Of a stretch of 64,000 nucleotides of DNA, positions 1 through 11,020 are shown in pieces. The notes beneath the pieces were generated by a model, which was not told the DNA's origin, did not search any database, and worked only from the letters and a program-made list of their open reading frames with translations. The position numbers were made by a program, and so were the translations under genes. Source of the stretch: Echinarachnius parma (Eukaryota; Echinodermata; Echinoidea; Clypeasteroida; Echinarachniidae). Location: positions 1-64,000 of the forward strand of contig JBAMJV010008321.1 of NCBI GenBank assembly GCA_037951105.1, written 5' to 3'. Position 1 is the first letter of the stretch, and the number at the start of each line of letters is the position of its first letter.

Positions 1-429
1 TTTTTCATTTATATATTTCTGGTCAGTTTCTCTACATGTTTGAATCACAGCCTCCACAGGCTATTTATCAATAATCTTCACACAAACAAACAAACAAAAT
101 ACATGTGCATGCATAAACAAATTCAAACTAATCTTTTCATACAAAAAAACAATTGTAGCAACTGCCACTTAAGAGCAAATTGTCTTTCCATTCCAGATAG
201 AGATCTTTATTAACTATATTATTCAATTTACAAATAAACATATTTTGTTTAATTAATATAACAATGCAATTAAGAGCATCGTTTCTCTTATCTTCAAAGC
301 CCAACATTATGTTTTGTAAGTGAACATAATTCTAACTTGAGGTCTTTCATAAATCCAGTTTGAGGTTTCATTCCAGATCTTTCTACTTATCTCACATTCA
401 TTAAAAGAATGTACTCTTCTAGTTGTTTT

Positions 430-2870
430 TTACAAAATTTGTCATTGTTTACATTTTTCAACCTAAATAGTTGTTTATTTGAAAAAACAAAATTCTATTT
501 AAAATCTTATACTGGAAGTATTTCAAACTAATAACCGGTGTGAAACGAAATATCATAACGTTATATTTTTGTATTAATTCAGATTGTAAATTATAATTCA
601 AATATCGTTCACACTTTGAACTTATAAATGTATCTACATCCCTTTTTATCATAAATAAGTGTTTTAATATGGGAACGAATTAAAGGTTCTTCCAAATATG
701 TTTGACATGTTTTACAATATTCATTACATCTGCACTTCATTACTTGACAAACCGAATAATAAGACAAATAATTAAGCTTTAAATTAAACTTCTCCTCACA
801 TTTTTTTATGAGACAATAAATTTCCATTACTATCCATCAAAACTTTAATAAATCTAATACCCTTTTTATACCAGGATATACACTCATTGCCAATTTGAAT
901 TGAGCTATTTATCCATAAAGATTAAGATAACCAATCAGTCTCACATGCTTTAAAGGGATAGTTGAGTATTGGCCAATCTTAACTTTAGTAACCAAACCTG
1001 CACCATTACGGTACAAAATAATAGTTATAACTTCACCATGCTCGAAAAGTATACACAATTACAAACGACTTAGTAAAACCCCTGTTATCATTTTTTTTTT
1101 TAAAGAGCCGTTACAACTCAAGAGGGCGCTCTCTAAAAAAAATAATTGGTTTTAGCCATTTTTCATACAAAATTGTGCATTTAATGTTTTGTTAAAATAA
1201 TGATTCAATAGAAATATCATCAACAACTATTTAAAAACCTATTCAGATTTTTTTCAAAGTAGTCTTTAAGCATTTTAATTTTTTTTTTTTTTTTAAGTCA
1301 AAATTTCCCCTGGTGAAGAATTTTCAAATAAAAATATGTTTATGGATATTTCAGCCGTTTCTGAACCGATTTTGTTCAAATAAAGTTTATTCTGTCATTA
1401 AAATTGTATGTTCTTTCAAATTAATTTAACAGTCAGTTTTTCATTATCTCACAACAAAATATTTTGTGAAGTGCCCCCCTATTCCAACTTTCAACTATCC
1501 CTTTAACTAAGAATGCCATGACCTCAAAAACTTCTTTCCAAAATGGATTGCCAGTTTCATAGGATGATTTCAAAAAATAATTATCAACAAAACTAATCCA
1601 TTTGTACGCATATTCAAAATAATTCTTCTAACCCATGTTAGTGCTTTACATGTTAACCATTTTTAAGCCACCTTTTCCATATGAACCAACAACTTGTTTT
1701 AAGCTTGTTTTATCAGGCTTATTCTTCGATATAAATTTTTTTAAATGTATTTTTATATTTTTCATTAATTCAACCGATGGGTATGGAATTGACATAAACA
1801 AATGATTACATTTGGTAATAATAATGACTTACCAAATTGCTATTCTTACTAAAACAGTCATAATTCTTTTAATCCGAGGAATCATTTGTTGTTTTACTTC
1901 AATATTATATCATATTTATAATTTGCATTTTAGCAATATATACATGAAAGTCTGTTCTAAGATATCTAAAACAACCATTATAAACAAACTCCACATTTGA
2001 TCCTTCTAATTTTAATTAAATATTATGTTTTGTAGCTCCAATCCAAATTGCTTTTTTTTAAAGCCCAGAGCAATTACAAACAAATTGAAGAAATATTTAT
2101 TGCATTCTGAAAACTACTGTATAATCTGCATAGTATTGATGAATTTAAAGTTATTTCGAGTTAACACAGATTTCTTTCACTTCATACGAATAACGAGTTA
2201 ACATACCTAACATTTCAGCACATATCAAAACTAAATATAGTGACAGAGGGTCACCTTGGTGGCAGCCTCTTTCTATAAGAAATCTAGAAGTTAATTGCCT
2301 ATTTACCATAACACTTGAGTTTGCATTGCTATGAAGCACATTTATCCATCTCTTAAAAGAATTACCAAAATAAAATAAAGACAGTACCTTGAACAAAAAC
2401 AAACAAATCAATCAATAAAATAATACCACGCAATTGTCCTTGTCTGCATAAGCAATTATATCATGAATAATTATAATATTATCATCAATAAAGAGTCTAG
2501 CAAGGAACCCTGTTTGATTTTGGTGTATTATACAAGGTAATACCCCTTTTAATCTATTAGCAATATAGCTCGATAACATTTTATAAACTAGGTTCAACAA
2601 GGAAATAGGTCCCAATTTTTTGTTATAATATGTCTAACTTTATCCCCTTTTGGTAGCAAAATAATGACCCCTAAATTTTGTGATAAAGATAATCTTCCAC
2701 AATCATAAGCACAATTCATACTACAAACCATGAAAGTACCCAAATCGTGAAAGAAAATTTAAACAATCCTACAGTGAAACCATCTTGACCAGGGGATTTA
2801 TAAGTTTTCAATTTTTTCAAGGCAATTGCAATTGATGTGGTAACATGCTTTTGTTGCACGAATGAGTCAT
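430..2870 (-). mobile_element. L1/Tx1-type LINE remnant (reverse transcriptase part)
   Basis: Decayed non-LTR retrotransposon on the minus strand. Reading down from about 2860, the fragments give SPGQDGF, then GVIILLPKGDK, PISLLNLVYKMLSSYIANRL and QTGF (2412-2700), then RGCHQGDPLS (about 2245-2275). These are reverse-transcriptase blocks in the spacing usual for L1/Tx1 elements. Further down, 609-860 gives GIRFIKVLMDSNGN and LNYLSYYSVCQ, which resembles the C-terminal part of L1/Tx1 ORF2. The frame changes several times and no fragment exceeds 86 residues, so it is inactive. A MITE at 950-1506 sits inside it. The endonuclease domain and a clear 3' tail were not found. The clade is inferred from motif style alone. 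Confidence 0.72.
950..1506. mobile_element. MITE family A, copy 1 (about 557 bp)
   Basis: Non-autonomous TIR element. It starts TTTAAAGGGATAGTTGAGT and ends with the inverse, CAACTATCCCTTTAA. The interior holds landmarks shared by all copies: CATGCTCGAAAGGTATA, AAGAGGGCGCTCTCT, and CCGTTTCTGAACCGATTTTG followed by AATAAAGTTTATTCTGTC. Flanking TTAA/TTTA is compatible with a short TTA-type target duplication. It interrupts the L1/Tx1 remnant, so it is younger than that element. No coding capacity. Confidence 0.75.
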
Positions 2871-3075
2871 TTTGAGTGATTTACGTGAAAATTACAACCA
2901 CAATTTTGAATGCTTGTAACAAATTTTATGTTGGCGGAGCACCGGTCTAGCAATCTGGAGGTCTCGAGTTCGAATCCCGGAGAAACCATGATATTTTATT
3001 TGTTCTTTTTCATTTATGTTATATATTTCTGGTCCGTTTCTCTAATAATATGTTTGAAACAACTTTGAGGTTGTG
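2850..3075. repeat. Intronic block shared with 13750-14000, with a tRNA-like B box
   Basis: This block (TTTTGTTGCA, TGACTTACGTGA-like, TTGTAACAA, CGGTCTAGCAAT, then ATTTCTGGTC and TATGTTTGAAA) recurs at 13750-14000. Both copies lie upstream of an MS4A exon A. GAGTTCGAATCCCGG at 2966-2980 is a good RNA polymerase III B box, so the block probably began as a tRNA-type SINE. The second copy has a degraded B box. The phrase ATTTCTGGTCAGTTTCTCT also occurs at the window start and, inverted, near 37610 and 42845, so part of it is dispersed. Confidence 0.45.
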
Positions 3076-3116
3076 TTACATATATTTAAGATTCATACAA
3101 CCCTTTCTCCCTTATA

Positions 3117-3677
3117 CACCGTGGCCCCCAAAAAACGGAACGGGGCACTTCCAAAAATAAAGTAACAAAATGATAATGTTCATCGGATAGAGTGTCCTTT
3201 CCCATGAAAAACGAAACCAAGAACAGTAATTTTGGACGAGTAGTTTTTGTTGTATAGGCCGTCTTACGTGACAACATGTCAGGTTCCCATTTTTATCATT
3301 TTTTACCAAGTCACTGCCTGATAAATTGCACTTCCTGCCCGTGATAGCATGCCCATTCTCTCGGCACACAGCTGAATGCGCACTAACAATGGCGCGCGTA
3401 TTGCTCTTTGTTCGATGATATGACGGGCAGTTAGTGCAATTTATCAAGCACTGACATTGACAAAAAAAGGGAACCTGACATGGTATCACTCACAGCGCCC
3501 TAAAACACAACTACACGACCAAAATGACTGTTCTTGGTATCGTTTTCATTGCAAAGGACATCCTCCGATGGACATAACCATTTTGTTACTATATTTTGGG
3601 AAGTGCCCCGTACCGTTTTTTTTTTTTTTTTTTTTTTTTTTTGTTTGGGGGGGGGGGGGGGGGGGGGGGGCACCCTG
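3117..3677. mobile_element. Mariner-like hairpin MITE with TA target duplication
   Basis: Nearly the whole 561 bp folds back on itself. The left arm (CACCGTGGCCCCC..., GGGGCACTTCC, AGTAACAAAATG, CAAGAACAGT, CATGTCAGGTTCCC) is repeated inverted at 3465-3677. The centre is also palindromic, with GATAAATTGCACT at 3320-3333 and AGTGCAATTTATC at 3433-3445. TA lies at both ends, and the CACCGTGG / CACCCTG tips resemble mariner-type ends. The right arm holds a long T run followed by a G run. It lies just upstream of MS4A gene 1 exon A and is absent from the matching place before gene 2 exon A. Confidence 0.65.
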
Positions 3678-3725
3678 TATAATTGCCCGCGTTGAGTTGA
3701 GATTTGTAATTTATTTTATTCACAG

Positions 3726-3839
3726 GGATTAAGTACCGTGTTGATCGTCTGTGGATCTCTGATGATTGCCCTTGGCGTGAATGCTATCTGTGCAATGGCT
3801 TATTATTCCTACATCGCCGTTCCCGTCTGGAGTGGGGTG
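3726..3839 (+). CDS. MS4A-like gene 1, exon A (TM1)
   Basis: 38 codons, phase 0 at both ends, acceptor TTATTCACAG and donor GTAAGT. Encodes TM1 (VLIVCGSLMIALGVNAI) and the loop YIAVPVWSGV. The same length as gene 2 exon A and about 90% identical to it by eye. Confidence 0.8.
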
Positions 3840-6696
3840 GTAAGTTTCATTCATCTTGCATTAGTATGACTATGCATGCTCCCCGGGGAGTTGAGAAGGG
3901 TGCTCCTTTTGGTGACTGTTATCGGTATCATGTCTAAAATGTCTTACAGTTTGAGAAATGAAATGCAATTTCTAACACATAATAAACTGTGTTGTTCAAA
4001 ATCGGTTCAGAAACAGCTGAAATGTTCATGAATATATCAATTTGGAATACAAGTGGAGTCCACATTTATTTGTTAATTAAAGGGATATTTGTGTTTTGGT
4101 AAAAAGAGTACAGTTTTGGTCAAACTGAATTTTAGGAACCAAAACCTGCACCATTATATTACAATAGTTATAACTCCATTACGCTCGAAAGGTATAAACA
4201 AAATTACAAACGACTATAAGTAAAAAGCCTGTTATCATTCAAGAGCCGTCACAACTCATCGGTTTCAACCATTTTTAATAACAAATTGTGCATGTGATAT
4301 TTTGTTATAATAATGATTTATTTAAATAAAGAGATCATCAACAAATATTTAAAAACATCTTTTGTTAAGTTTTGAAAAGTATAAGTTTTTTTTTCTTCCT
4401 TTTTTCAATGGCTGGTTCAAAATTATTGAATTATTGTGGGGCCCCACAATAATTACAAATGGTTATATTCATGGATATTTCAACCGTTTCTGAACCGATT
4501 TTGATCAATAAAGTTTATTCTGTCATTAAAATTGTATGCTCTTTCAAGTTTGACACTCAGTCTTTCATTATCTCACAAAAACTCAAAACTCAACTATCCC
4601 TTTAAATTTGATAATGTATATAAAACCTACACATTTTTCATTATGTACCAATGTGGATTATTTTAATGATCTTTCTATTGAATCATAATATTAACCAAAC
4701 ATCACATTCACATTTGTTTCAATTTCAATATTGTTGAAATGGTTCAGGTGTCTGGAGGGCACTGCTTTTATAAACAGCTCTATAACTTAGCCAATTTTCT
4801 ATAATTCAAGCCTCATTAAATTATAAATATTATACAATTTGAATAATAACTTACAAGTTATATTTTAATCAATTTAATTTTACCCGAACTGTACTATCCT
4901 TTTAATAAAAAATTGAACTTGAACATGAACTTGAGCTAGTTAATATCTTTTTGTTCAATCTTGTTTCTAATTTGCAAGTTTGTATCCATGACTGGGATCC
5001 TATTTCGCAAGCCAATCCGCGATCGTCTGACCGTAAGTTATATCAGCAGCTATGAAACATAATTTTTTTATTTTTAAGTTTCTCTCATTTTAATCCACTT
5101 GTTACTTTAGCCAACCCCCCATCCCCCCCCCCCCCCCCTCGATCCCACACACATAAACTGACAAAACAATGACAAACATGAAGGGAAACTTCGTTATAAA
5201 ATAAATATGTATATAGAGTGCTCCAATTAATATATACTCCGCAAAAAAAGAAACTGGACACTTGTATGAGACCAAATATTTCGTATTCATTAACGATAAA
5301 ATATATGATTTGTATATCAAATTAAAGATAAAATTACCCTCTTCAATATTCGCATGAAATCCAGATGAAATCATTCATGCATGACTTGTCACGGTCAATT
5401 AACCACACCAAGGTCTGTTTTCAAAAATAGCAAAAATGGAACATCCACTCAACCATATTAATGTTGATAAGCATAATCTAAAACGCTATATTCATGAGAT
5501 GGCATAATTTTTCATTACAAATGTGACCTTTTCTATCTTCATCTCAATGAAGAGTATAAATGAAGACAAATTGTGAACGTTATAGGTGTTATTTTCATCC
5601 AAAAGTAACAAAATGGGGAATTCCATGGCAAAGCTTTATTAGTCAAAACCACAGTTTGTGCCCTTATTTCAGCATGAAAATGGTATAAATTCTTCTCAAG
5701 AATTATACCGTAGTCCAAAGATCTTCAAAACCCGAAGGCACCCTTGGTCAAACATTTGGGCAGTCTTTAACATGACATTTATCTAGGTAATTATGGTTAA
5801 AATTGCAGGGGACACATGAAATAGACAAGCTTCAGGCCTGTAATACAGACCAGTATGATAATGCTCTCATAACCTGGCCCTGTTTTATTGACAAATTTGT
5901 ATTTCCAGAGTTTGTTCATAACAATACAATTGAATAATGTCATAATTTACTTGCCCCGCTCATCTTGTTTTAAGTGAAACGCTTACTATCATTTCAGTAG
6001 AATGGTGTGGTCCTCCATTGTTTTGCTATTTTTGAAAACAGACCTTGCTAGTGTTAATTGACCATGACATTTCATGCATGAACGATTACACCTTTAAGTT
6101 ATACCCTGCATGTAGAGGACTAAATTCCCTTTAATTTGATATATGATCATGTACACTTTATCGTACATTAATATGAAATATTTCAACTTATACAAGTGTC
6201 CAGTTTCTTTTTTTGCGGAGTATATATAACTACATTAATTAGGCACGGCTGACGAATTACTTTTTTCTTATATGACACAGCTCCTTATCTACACATTAAT
6301 GTAACATCAAACTTTGTAAGGCATTTTTGAATAAAATTAAACAGAAGTAACCATATATATATATTTGTATCATTATTATTTGTTAACGATTATACACACG
6401 TAGTTTTTAACAAACAATATATCCATAACTATCTCTTTGAATTTCTTTTGAAATAACATTTGTAATATTATTATGAACTTGTATGTATAAATATGCATTC
6501 ATAATTCCATAGATGTTGTCGATGATCTCGCTGATCTCAGTCTCCGCGTGTATGAGCCTCGCCTCGATCGTCATCGGGATCCTAGCGGTGATTAAGGAAG
6601 AGCCTTTGAGGTGTAACCCCAAGGGCATCAGTGAATATACACGGGGGAATTGTCGAAACGTACATGTAAGTATACCTATGTGTCAAAGCTATGGAT

Positions 6697-6727
<31 letters not shown>

Positions 6728-9700
6728 GTGCCCCGCCTCCTATGAGAGTGTGTGTCACGTCAGCTTATGCTACAGTCACAAATGGTCCGGGCGCCGTACG
6801 ATTTTTCTCCCTACGGCGGATTTTCTACGATTTGGGGAAATCGTGATATCGTACGATGTCTGTAGTATTTTCAGTCACATATTCTCCGGGCCCCGTACGA
6901 TGACCTTTGTCTTAAAATAAATCGCACGGCCCCCGTGAACACAAACTAAGTGCCCGTACGGGTGCCTTACGGTACTCTTACGGTGACTCCACGGTACCCG
7001 TACGATTTGAGTGGCCAAATTTTCTGTCTCAAAATCGTACGATATTCGAAAAAAGGCTGCGATGTCCGTGCTGTGCCCGTGCGATGCCCTTGTGGTGCCC
7101 GTGCGATGCTCTCTACGATGTGTCTACAGGCTTACGGCAAGTAAAAAATCGTACAATGCATTTTTTGTTTTAACTCCGCGTTAAACACATTTTTGACATC
7201 GTACGGCGAGGAAAAATGTAACGGCGACCGTACGATAGCCACGGCACCCGTGCGGGCGCCGCAAGATTCCCGCAAGATTTCACCTAAAAGTGGCATCGTA
7301 TGGGCGCCGTAGCCCAAATCGGACCATTTGTGACCGTAGCATTACCGGAGCTTACCGAAGCTTAGGCTTATGCTTAGGAATTAAGATCAAGGGTATTGTT
7401 TGGTGTTATGCACATTCACGGTACCAACACGGATAGAACAATAGAACGCTGGTCTCAACACGGAGCTCCCGGTGGCTACAAGGACGTCCACGGTGCCAAC
7501 ACGGAACCAACACGGACGTCCACGGTGCCAACACGGAACCAACACGGACGTCCACGGTGCCAACACGGTACCAACACGGACTGATTTCATCCGGGGTGAA
7601 AATTATGCAGGTTTAATTTCCCCTGGTGCGCCCAAGCATCACGCCGGAGGCAACACGGATCACGCCGGATACCACACGGATCAAGCCGGAGGCAACACGG
7701 AGCATCCCGGACACAACTGGGTGTACCCCGGTTGACAACAATATGGGCAACATTTGACTGATTGCCATTAAACCAAAACAACAACAAACAGACCGTCAAT
7801 CCGTGGTCATCCGTGTTGGCACCGTGAATGTGTAACGGGCCCTTTACATTCACGGTGCCAACACGGATGAGCTGAACAATAGAATGCCGGTCTCAACACG
7901 GAGCTCCCGGTGGCTACACGGATGTCCACGGTGCCAACACGGAACCAACACGGACGTCCACGGTGCCAACACGGTACCAACACGGACTGATTCCATCCGG
8001 GGACGTCCGGGATGAAAATTGTGCAGGTTTAATTTTCACGCCGGAGGCAACACGGATCACGCCGGATGCAACACGGATCACGCCGGAGGCAACACGGAGC
8101 ATCCCGGACACAACGGTTGACAACAGTATGGGCTTTTCGCAAGCGCAACGCGGCCGTACAAACTACGTGTCGTGTGCAAAAATCACCAATTTCCTGTAGT
8201 ATCAGCGATCCCTCCGTTCCTGAACTGTTATCACCGACCGTCTTTGGTCAGTTGTGCGGCCGCGCTGAGAGACCGTTCGATCCGGCAAACAGCCAATCAG
8301 CAGCGCTCGCTGCTCGTAGCGAGGTCAAACGTCGCTCGCAACGTGTGTGGAGTGTAGTGTGTAGTGTGCATGTGTAGTGTGCTGCCCAGCTGTTCAACCA
8401 TCCGAGTCTACGGCCGCGTTGATCAAATAAGCGAAACGGCTTGTAAAACAGAGTTGTTTTAGCGCGGCCGACGTACCAATAGATCGTTCCTGCGTCGGTG
8501 AGAGCCGCCGCGTAGCACAGCGAAAAACCTCTATTATGGGCAACACTAGTCACATTTGACTGATTGCCATTAAACCAAAACAACAACAAACAGACCGTCA
8601 ATCCGTGGTCATCCGTGAATGTGTAACAGGCCCTTTAGGCTTAGGCTTTGGGGTTATGTTTGTAGGGGGTCCGCTCGCTATGCATAAGGGTAGCTTTTCA
8701 GAAGGGTCAACTTGTCATAAGGGTTGCTATTCATAATTTGAAAAAGGAATCACTATCCATAAGGGCCATTCTTCATAAGTGACGCTTTTCGCAGTCCTCT
8801 GAAAGGGCCGCTATTCATAATTCATATTTAGGGTCACTACTCATGAAGGCCGCACTATTCATAATCCAATATCAGGGTTGCTATTCATAATCCAATATCA
8901 GGGTTGATATTTATAATACAAAATCAGGGTGCTATCCATTATGTAAGGAAAGGGTCCATTACCACCCTGTTATTGTTTTATGAAGAACGATAATTTTATT
9001 ACATTATGATAAGCGACCCTTATATTAAATTATGAATAGCGACTCTTATCAGTTGTATCCAGTGGTGTAGCGTGTTCTGACTGATTGGGGGGGGGGGGGC
9101 ACGCACAATTACTGGGGGCACACCTAATATATTTATTTGTTTTTCCATCAAAAAATCCTTACGTTTCCTATTGTTTATTAAATAATGGGGGGCACGTGCC
9201 CCCCATGTGCCCCGTCGATACGCTATTTGCTGCATGTGACCCCCAATATGAATTAAGAATAGCGACCCTTTAAATTAGTATAGGAAAATATATAACGTTA
9301 TGAATAATGACACTTATGAATAGCGAGGTTTCCCCGGTTTGTCGTCAAACGTAGGTACAAACGTTCAGGCAGAATTTAGTCGACCAAATGTGTAGACCAA
9401 GCAAATATAAACAGTATGGTAGTCGGGTGTTAGATTCCTGTCTAACGAAATATTAAGATATTTCATGTAACTTATTCAAATTCATTTATATTGGAAAACG
9501 CCCCACACACAGGAAAGAATATATCATGACTTATTTGTTAAAGGGAAGTGACAGTAGTGGGAAACACCCCTCACACAAAAAAAATGAAATGTACGCACTT
9601 ATTAACAACCATGTGAAATAATATAATTTTACTAATATGGGATTATAAAATTTGGCCATGATTTGGCCAGGAAACCCTCTACTAATGGATATATTTGCAA

Positions 9701-10653
9701 AATTATAAAACTGATTTACAGTAAATCAGTGATCACCAACACGGAATCGCGCATACGCTACGTGCAAAAGTCCACGTGGTCCGCATATGCTTTCCGTTAT
9801 GCGGCCCGTATGCTGGCTTGTCGATATCTCCATGCAGCCCAGCGCTAGCGGCGCGGACAGGTGCGAACGGGCGGTGGATTTATAGATTTCACAGGTGGCC
9901 ATTAGATTTGTTCCGATATTTCTGCATGTAACGATACTTAGGTTCGGATTTTACCACACAAGCCCTTTTTAGATACTTATTCAACAATATTGATCAATTA
10001 TTTTGGCCAATATAAGTGTTTTCTGTAACTTTCCCAACACATTTTTAATTTAAAAATCCGGACAAAAGCTGCTTTAAATTATATTTTGAGCAAAATCATT
10101 TTTGACATAAAACTGTATGTCTACATATCACCTACGCTTCAATTCAACTGCAATGTTGGCTGCGTGCAAAAGCTATGGCATGTGCAGCCGTCTTGCCCGC
10201 CGCATGGGCCCGACCATGTAACCACAGGGACATATAGCAGGTGAAGATGAGCAAACGAGTTGTTATGTTGGCCTAATCTCAGCGGCGCGCATGAAACTTT
10301 CAACTGATAACTATGTACATTTAACGATTCGAAAGGTTTTGGATTTTAAGCCCATTTTTATAGTTAATTATTTCGACAATATTCTTATTGATCAATCAAA
10401 TTGACCAATATAGATGTTTTTGGTAACTTTCTCTATGCTGATCGATACATGCATTTAGCTTTAATCTGTCTCTTTCCATTACATAATTCTATTCTAGGCG
10501 GCTCGTGCTATCATCGATTTGCTGATCGCCCTCGACGCCCTATTCGCACTAGCTGCCTGCCTCGTGGTGGCTTGTATCGGAAGCTACAAGACCTTTCCAT
10601 GCTGCAGAACAAAATGCTTCGGAGACGAACCCGGGAATGTAGCTAGTGCGTTG
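3726..10653 (+). CDS. MS4A/CD20-like four-transmembrane protein, gene 1 (partial, exons A-D)
   Basis: Four phase-0 exons with AG/GT borders (3726-3839, 4979-5032, 6513-6665, 10498-10653) give 159 residues in one frame. The protein has four hydrophobic segments. The VPVWSG motif after TM1 matches the Y.LWGG loop of MS4A proteins. The segment FVSMTGIL is the short TM2, SACMSLASIVIGIL is TM3, and a Cys-rich end (CCRTKCFGDEP) follows TM4, like the cytoplasmic CC of MS4A proteins. Family members are plasma-membrane proteins linked to calcium signalling and receptor complexes; a specific role here is unknown. The N-terminal exon is not seen and may lie left of the window. No terminal exon was found before 13392. 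Gene 2 is a tandem paralogue. TMEM176-like is the main alternative. Confidence 0.8.
4078..4608. mobile_element. MITE family A, copy 2
   Basis: Starts TTAAAGGGATA and ends CTCAACTATCCCTTTAA, with the family interior (ATGCTCGAAAGGTATA, CGTTTCTGAACCGATTTTG). It lies in the gene 1 intron between exons A and B. The matching intron of gene 2 reads straight through near 19822 (GGAGTCCACATTTATTTG, then unrelated sequence), so this copy came in after the gene duplication. Both introns also carry an older relic of the same family around it. Confidence 0.7.
4979..5032 (+). CDS. MS4A-like gene 1, exon B
   Basis: 18 codons, FVSMTGILFRKPIRDRLT, acceptor TTTGCAAG and donor GTAAGT, phase 0 at both ends. It corresponds to the short second membrane segment (FIISGSL-type) and following loop of MS4A proteins. 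It is too short to be found by an ORF scan; it was found by matching 26802-26855. Confidence 0.75.
5237..6220. mobile_element. Tc1/mariner-type non-autonomous element, long TIRs
   Basis: 984 bp bounded by TA on both sides, with tips CTCCGCAAAAAAAGAAAC and its inverse. The TIRs run for about 210 bp (to about 5450 and from about 6010), including CATGCATGA...GGTCAATTAA and its inverse. No transposase frame is present. The TA duplication and long TIRs fit the Tc1/mariner superfamily. It sits in the gene 1 intron between exons B and C; the gene 2 intron lacks it. Confidence 0.75.
6513..6665 (+). CDS. MS4A-like gene 1, exon C (TM3)
   Basis: 51 codons, phase 0, acceptor ATTCCATAG, donor GTAAGT. MLSMISLISVSACMSLASI leads into VIGILAVIKEE (TM3), then an extracellular loop with two cysteines (LRCNPKG, RGNCRN). 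A run of more than 25 G follows 33 bp after the donor. Confidence 0.78.
6765..7344. mobile_element. CGTACG-word TIR element
   Basis: About 580 bp with inverted ends: ATGCTACAGTCACAAATGG on the left, CCATTTGTGACCGTAGCAT on the right. The interior is packed with CGTACGAT, CCGTACG and GGCGCCGTA words in both orientations, so much of it is self-complementary. It has no ORF of note. The locally high GC contrasts with the AT-rich intron around it. Confidence 0.65.
7388..7843. mobile_element. CACGG-word TIR element, copy 1
   Basis: TIR element ending GTGAATGTGTAACGGGCCCT; the left end is a degraded inverse (CACATTCACGGTACC). The interior repeats GGTGCCAACACGGA, GGACGTCCACGG and GCCGGAGGCAACACGGA. 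It abuts copy 2 through TTA. The frames read through it are only translations of the repeat. Confidence 0.65.
7847..8634. mobile_element. CACGG-word TIR element, copy 2, carrying an insertion
   Basis: Head-to-tail with copy 1 and about 85-90% similar to it. Ends with GTGAATGTGTAACAGGCCCT followed by TTA. It differs mainly by an insertion at 8134-8534. Confidence 0.65.
8134..8534. mobile_element. GC-rich insertion with 7-bp target duplication TATGGGC
   Basis: 401 bp inserted into CACGG copy 2. TATGGGC stands at 8127-8133 and again at 8535-8541, and copy 1 shows the unoccupied site (AATATGGGCAACATTTG). The ends are imperfectly inverted (TTTTCGC...CGCGGC and GCCGCG...GCGAAAAA). GC-rich and without a convincing ORF. 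The superfamily is uncertain; a 7-8-bp duplication would allow hAT. Confidence 0.55.
8640..9335. repeat. GCTATTCATAA word repeat region
   Basis: More than ten diverged units of (G)GGTYGCTATTCATAA, mostly sense from 8670 to 8960 and inverted (TTATGAATAGCGACCCTT) from 9000 to 9330, so the region is roughly fold-back. A separate G-rich stretch (GGGGGCAC...GTGCCCC) at about 9060-9240 interrupts it. No gene. Confidence 0.5.
9870..10445. repeat. Duplicated intron segment upstream of exon D
   Basis: The sequence around 9880-10040 (TTCGGATTTTA, CAACAATATTGATCAAT, GGCCAATATA) is repeated in diverged form at 10265-10440. Gene 2 has a single equivalent at 35070-35190 (GCAGCGCGCAT, CAACAATATTGATCAATT). 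The duplication is therefore inside the gene 1 intron. The rest of 9340-10497 shows nothing recognisable. Confidence 0.5.
10498..10653 (+). CDS. MS4A-like gene 1, exon D (TM4)
   Basis: 52 codons, phase 0, acceptor ATTCTATTCTAG, donor GTAAGC. DLLIALDALFALAACLVVA is TM4, followed by a juxtamembrane Cys cluster (CCRTKC). Seven bases after the exon the CCAACGTTGG element begins, leaving only GTAAGCA of the original intron start. Confidence 0.78.
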
Positions 10654-10660
10654 GTAAGCA

Positions 10661-11020
10661 CCCAGGTAGCAAGCCAACGTTGGTCCAACGTTGGAAATTT
10701 GCCAACTCGTTGGAACTCGTTGGACGTTGGACAGACTTGTTGGATCAACGTTGGATCAATGTTGGACATCCGCATACAAATATCACAATCTAATTGTTAG
10801 AATCAGGTTGGATGCCGTTGGTCCAACGTTGGAAATTTGCCAACTCGTTGGACGTTGGACAGACTTATTGGACCAACGTTGGTCCAACATGTTGCGGCAC
10901 CGTCATTTGGGCGTACACAAGCATCGCTGATCCAACGTTGCCGGACAGCGTTGGACCAACGTTTAGAGAAAAAAATGGCCAACGTTGCTCCGATAGACCA
11001 ATGTTTGCTTGCTACCTGGG
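10661..11020. mobile_element. CCAACGTTGG-word TIR element in the intron donor region
   Basis: 360 bp with perfect 10-bp ends CCCAGGTAGC / GCTACCTGGG, extending imperfectly to about 30 bp. The interior is a loose array of CCAACGTTGG, TTGGACAGACTTGTTGG and similar words. It lies at +8 of the intron following gene 1 exon D. The flanking sequence resumes as AGTATCACAGTTCGTA, matching the gene 2 intron start. No clear target duplication. Confidence 0.65.

Noticed and set aside
7396-8199. Regularly spaced repeats resembling a CRISPR array
   Set aside because: Spacers are not unique, units are inverted as well as direct, and the setting is a eukaryotic TIR element.
8066-8601. Overlapping frames of 103 and 117 codons on opposite strands
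   Set aside because: They span the border between a word-type element and its GC-rich insertion; no family match, and open on both strands because of base composition.
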